Source of the DNA: JAXLYX01 sp046351215
GTDB taxonomy: Bacteria; Myxococcota_A; Polyangia; Polyangiales; Houyiibacteriaceae
Direction of reading: 5' to 3'
Length of the DNA stretch: 64,000 nucleotides
Assembly (NCBI GenBank): GCA_046351215.1
Contig: JAXLYX010000015.1
Coordinates: 62,001 to 126,000, forward strand
Under the pieces are notes generated by a model. The model worked only from the letters and a program-made list of their open reading frames with translations, was not told where the DNA came from and made no database searches. Shown here one piece after another: positions 60,967 to 64,000 of the stretch (position 1 is its first letter; the number at the start of each line of letters is the position of its first letter). A program made the position numbers and the translations under genes.

Positions 60967-61785
60967 ATGGCGAAGAAGAAGGCGCCCCTCCGCATCTACT
61001 CCTGGAACGTCAACGGCATCCGCTCCGTCGCCAAGAAGGGTTTCCTCGACTGGCTGGGCGATTCCGGCGGCCACGTGATCGGCCTGCAGGAGACCCGTGC
61101 CCGCGAGGATCAGCTCGAGCCCGAGCTCCTCGCTCCGGCCGGCTACCACGCGCACTACGTCGCCGCGGAGCGCCCGGGCTACAGCGGCGTCGGCCTGCTC
61201 TCGAAGCGGAAGCCCGACTCGGTCGAGACGCGCCTCGGCGTCGACGAATTCGACACGGAGGGTCGCCTCCAGATCGCGCGCTACGGCGAGCTCGTCGTCG
61301 TGAACTGCTACTTCCCGAACGGGAGCGGCAAGGATCGGGACAACTCGCGGGTGCCGTACAAGCTCGACTTCTACCGCAAGCTCTTCGCCGTGCTCGAGCC
61401 GGAGCGCGCGCGCGGAGCCTCGATCCTCGTGATGGGGGACTTCAACACCGCCCACCGTCCGATCGATCTCGCGCGTCCGAAGCAGAACGAGCAGACGAGC
61501 GGCTTCCTCGCCGAGGAGCGCGAGGAGCTCGATCGCTGGCTCCGGTCCGGCTGGATCGACACCTTCCGGCACTTCGAGAAGGGCGAGGGCCACTACACAT
61601 GGTGGAGCCAGCGCTTCGGAGTTCGCGAGAAGAACATCGGCTGGCGCATCGACTACGTGCTCGCCTCGGAGGGGGCGATGGCGCACGTGCGCGATGCGGG
61701 CATCCATCCGCACGTGAAGGGCAGCGACCACTGCCCGATCCACGTCGATCTCGACCCGAAGGTGCTGGGGGACGAGCGCGCTTGA
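60967..61785 (+). CDS. xth: Exodeoxyribonuclease III / AP endonuclease
   Basis: A 272-residue DNA-repair nuclease of the ExoIII/ExoA family: NVNGIRS (14-20), LQETRA, YFPNGS, the catalytic GDFNTAH, WWSQRFG, RIDYVLAS and GSDHCPI with the catalytic Asp-His. All catalytic residues are present. The stop overlaps the TTG start of hflX (TTGA). Confidence 0.95.
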   Translation: MAKKKAPLRIYSWNVNGIRSVAKKGFLDWLGDSGGHVIGLQETRAREDQLEPELLAPAGYHAHYVAAERPGYSGVGLLSKRKPDSVETRLGVDEFDTEGRLQIARYGELVVVNCYFPNGSGKDRDNSRVPYKLDFYRKLFAVLEPERARGASILVMGDFNTAHRPIDLARPKQNEQTSGFLAEEREELDRWLRSGWIDTFRHFEKGEGHYTWWSQRFGVREKNIGWRIDYVLASEGAMAHVRDAGIHPHVKGSDHCPIHVDLDPKVLGDERA

Positions 61786-63575
61786 CGATCCACGGCAACA
61801 CGAGCGGCCTCGCTCCGTCCGAGACCAAGCTCCTCGAGAAGCTCGCGCAGCGCCGTGTCCCCTTCGACGTCCTCACGACGCCCGAGCTGACGCGCGACCT
61901 CGTGAAGATCTCGCACGCGACCGGTCGGCAGTGCGGCGTGCTCGTCGATCGCAGCGGGGCGGTCCAGTGGGTCGTGCTCGGCGATGCGTCGAAGCTCATG
62001 CTCCCGGACGTCGGCCGTCTGCGCGCCGCGGAGGGCCGCCTCCGCGGTCTCCGACTCATCCACACGCATCTGCGCAACGAGCCGCTGACGCGCGACGACC
62101 TCGTCGACCTCACGCGCCTCCGCTTCGATCTCGTCGCCGCGATCTGCCTCGCGCCCTTCGAGGAGCGGCCGCTCTGCGTCTACTGGGGCCACAACGTCCC
62201 GGTCCCCGAGGGCCGCGACGAAGAGCCCTACACGACCTACGGGCCGATCCCCTACGCGAAGCTCGACGTGAACCCGGCGGCGGTGATCCCTTCGCTCGAG
62301 TCCGAGTTCGCCCGCCAGCACCGCGCGCGCGCCGTGAAGGGCAAGGACGGGCGCGCGATCCTCGTGCACGTCTGCGAGAAGCGGCATGCCCGCGAGGCGA
62401 TCGAGAGCCTCCGCGAGCTCGAGGAGCTCGCCCGCACGGCCGGCGTCGCGGTCACCGACCGCGTGCTCCAGGTTCGCGACGCGATCGATCCGAAGCTCGT
62501 GCTCGGCAAGGGGAAGCTCGAGTCGGTCGTGATCCGCGCGATGCAGCTCGACGCGGACGTGCTGATCTTCGACCGCGAGCTCGCCCCCTCGCAGCACGCC
62601 GCGATCGCTCAGGTCACGGACCTCAAGGTCCTCGACCGCACCCAGCTCATCCTCGACATCTTCGCGCAGCACGCGCACACACGCGACGGCAAGCTCCAGG
62701 TCGAGCTCGCGCAGATGAAGTACCTCTTGCCGCGGCTCGCGCAGAAGGACGACGGCCTCTCGCGCCTGACGGGCGGGATCGGCGGTCGGGGACCGGGCGA
62801 GACGAAGCTCGAGATCGGTCGTCGCCGGGCGCGGGAGCGCGTCGATCGCCTGAACGCGCAGCTCCGTCAGCTCGGCAAGCAGCGGGCCCAGCGCCGCGCG
62901 CGTCGCGGCCGGAGCGGGATCCCCGTCGTCGCCGTGGTCGGCTACACCAACGCCGGCAAGAGCACGCTCCTGAACGCGCTCACCGGCGCCGACGTCGTCG
63001 CCGAGAACAAGCTCTTCGCGACGCTCGATCCACGCGCGCGCAGGCTGCACCTGCCCTCGGGCCGCGACGCCGTGATGAGCGATACCGTCGGCTTCATCCG
63101 GAAGCTCCCGAAGGACCTCTTCGCCGCCTTCCGATCGACCTTCGAGGAGGCGGCCGACGCGGATCTCCTGCTCCACGTCGTCGACGTGGCCGATCCGTCG
63201 ATCGAGACGCACCTGCGCACGACCGAGAGCCTCCTCGTCGAGCTCGGGCTCGAGCGCGTGCCGCGGTTGCTCGTCTTCAACAAGACCGATCTCGTGGAGC
63301 CCATCGTCGCCGTCCGCATGGCGCACGAGCACGATGGCGTCGCGGTGTCGGCGCTCGATCGCGCCTCGCTCGCGCCCCTGCTCGAGCGGATCGAGGAGCG
63401 GCTCCCGACTCCGAGCGAGGACGGCGAGCCCGATCACGAGGGATGGGACGAGGGCCTCGCCGCGGACGAGGACGGGGCCGTCGACGAGGACGCCGCCGAG
63501 GACGAGGGGGCGCCCGAAGACGACGAAGCCGACGCGGACGAGCCGGACGACGAGGCTACTTCGCGACGGGCTTGA
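61782..63575 (+). CDS. hflX: Long-form GTPase HflX
   Basis: A 597-residue GTPase. The HflX core (about 195-545) has the N-terminal domain, coiled-coil linker, GGRGPGETKLE motif, G1 GYTNAGKST, G3 DTVGFIRKLP and G4 NKTD. A 190-residue N-terminal extension (LLEKLAQRRVPFDVLTTPEL, GVLVDRSGAVQWVVLGD) and an acidic Asp/Glu tail (about 545-597) are extra. HflX splits stalled ribosomes. TTG 61782 is the only start that overlaps xth. Confidence 0.93.
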   Translation: MTIHGNTSGLAPSETKLLEKLAQRRVPFDVLTTPELTRDLVKISHATGRQCGVLVDRSGAVQWVVLGDASKLMLPDVGRLRAAEGRLRGLRLIHTHLRNEPLTRDDLVDLTRLRFDLVAAICLAPFEERPLCVYWGHNVPVPEGRDEEPYTTYGPIPYAKLDVNPAAVIPSLESEFARQHRARAVKGKDGRAILVHVCEKRHAREAIESLRELEELARTAGVAVTDRVLQVRDAIDPKLVLGKGKLESVVIRAMQLDADVLIFDRELAPSQHAAIAQVTDLKVLDRTQLILDIFAQHAHTRDGKLQVELAQMKYLLPRLAQKDDGLSRLTGGIGGRGPGETKLEIGRRRARERVDRLNAQLRQLGKQRAQRRARRGRSGIPVVAVVGYTNAGKSTLLNALTGADVVAENKLFATLDPRARRLHLPSGRDAVMSDTVGFIRKLPKDLFAAFRSTFEEAADADLLLHVVDVADPSIETHLRTTESLLVELGLERVPRLLVFNKTDLVEPIVAVRMAHEHDGVAVSALDRASLAPLLERIEERLPTPSEDGEPDHEGWDEGLAADEDGAVDEDAAEDEGAPEDDEADADEPDDEATSRRA

Positions 63576-64000
63576 GACCGACGCGTCCGTCCTTGACGAC
63601 GACCTCGAAGTCGATCTTCTTGCCTTTGTGCTTCTGCTCGAGCTCCGGGAGCATCTTCTGGAGGCTCGCGGCGACCGTCTCGAACTTCACGTTGTCGGTC
63701 CGCTCGTTGTTCGCGCGCCGGGCGTCGACGTAGCTCTCGTAGATCGCGCGCATGCGACGCTCGTCCAGTGCGGCCTGCGCGGCCTGCGCGGCCTGCGCGG
63801 AAGCCGACCGCGAGGGCGGGGCGGCCGGAGCGCCGGCGAGCGGCCGAGGCGGGAGCGGCGCGCGAGGCATGCCCGTCGGCGGCTTCGGCGGCTCCATGGT
63901 CGCGTCCGGACGGATCAGGCCCGACGGGGGCGCGGGGGGCAGGTCGGGCCGGAAAAGCCCCGAGGGAGGCGGAGGAGGAGGTGGCGCCTTCTGGGGAACC
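63556..64000 (-). CDS. MXAN_5187-type C-terminal domain protein, partial
   Basis: The frame is open to the right edge, so only the last 147 residues are seen. The visible N-terminal part is proline-rich with a repeated SGLFRPD / SGLIRPD unit; an Ala/Gln helix and a compact C-terminal domain follow (MRAIYESYVDARRANNERTD, FETVAASLQKMLPELEQKH, IDFEVVVKDGRVGLKPV). From memory this matches a C-terminal domain named after MXAN_5187, seen mostly in myxobacteria. Function unknown. Its stop overlaps hflX by 20 bases. An internal ATG at 63897 is probably not the start. Confidence 0.7.
   Translation of the reverse strand, partial: VPQKAPPPPPPPSGLFRPDLPPAPPSGLIRPDATMEPPKPPTGMPRAPLPPRPLAGAPAAPPSRSASAQAAQAAQAALDERRMRAIYESYVDARRANNERTDNVKFETVAASLQKMLPELEQKHKGKKIDFEVVVKDGRVGLKPVAK

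Overview
The window looks like a core chromosomal stretch from a high-GC (roughly 70 percent, estimated by eye) Gram-negative soil or marine bacterium. The best fit is a myxobacterium (Myxococcota, Polyangia/Sandaracinus-like). The reasons are a membrane-anchored Hanks-type kinase with a TPR tail, PilZ and FHA membrane proteins, many lipoproteins, two YkgJ cysteine-cluster proteins, a long-form HflX, and several families I know mainly from myxobacteria. The assignment is inference from gene content. I saw no tRNA, rRNA, CRISPR array, insertion sequence, prophage or attachment site, and no stretch above about 300 bases lacks a gene.

Layout. 0-11 kb: the start of rseP, a YkgJ protein, a response regulator with a decayed GGDEF domain, and a minus-strand run (YkgJ, DUF501, DUF2752, beta-barrel, Ser/Thr kinase). 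Divergent to that run are a conserved myxobacterial protein, an SCP2 protein, a DUF2252 protein and a hydrolase. 11-16.5 kb: a tiny EF-hand protein, a flavin reductase, two lipoproteins (one of the neutral ceramidase family), a phasin-like coiled coil and a TPR protein. 16.5-26.6 kb: minus-strand DUF4112, hydrolase, murI, an Lgt-like protein, a PafA-like phosphatase lipoprotein, a P-type ATPase with Na,K-ATPase-like M4, a glycosidase-like lipoprotein and a small membrane protein. 26.7-36.5 kb: an epoxide-hydrolase-like enzyme, a sensor protein without an ATPase domain next to a complete histidine kinase, an HtrA protease, a PilZ/AMIN-like protein, a double-FHA protein and a beta-barrel.

36.6-41.7 kb holds three large unusual exported lipoproteins: a four-repeat CY/CP protein, a CX3C cysteine-rich protein and a proline-rich repeat protein. 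41.7-51.7 kb: a polar amino-acid ABC system with fused binding protein and permease, an SDR, a metallophosphoesterase, RecX, an LLM oxidoreductase facing an AraC regulator, an MpaB-type protein and a lipoprotein. 51.8-64 kb: a coupled three-gene unit ending in coaX, a degenerate secreted protease-like protein, an NRDE protein, a HAD hydrolase with pcnB, then nagZ-DUF2804-xth-hflX, and a partial MXAN_5187-type protein.

Genes are packed tightly, and seven pairs overlap by four bases (ATGA, GTGA or TTGA), which suggests translational coupling. Many promoters can be read by eye: TTGAnn-(17/18)-TAnnnT, often with an extended -10 of the form TGNTASSST on either strand. Several lie so close to the start codon that the transcripts should be leaderless or nearly so. 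The sharpest regulatory signal is a perfect 20-bp palindrome in the promoter spacer of nagZ, opposite pcnB.
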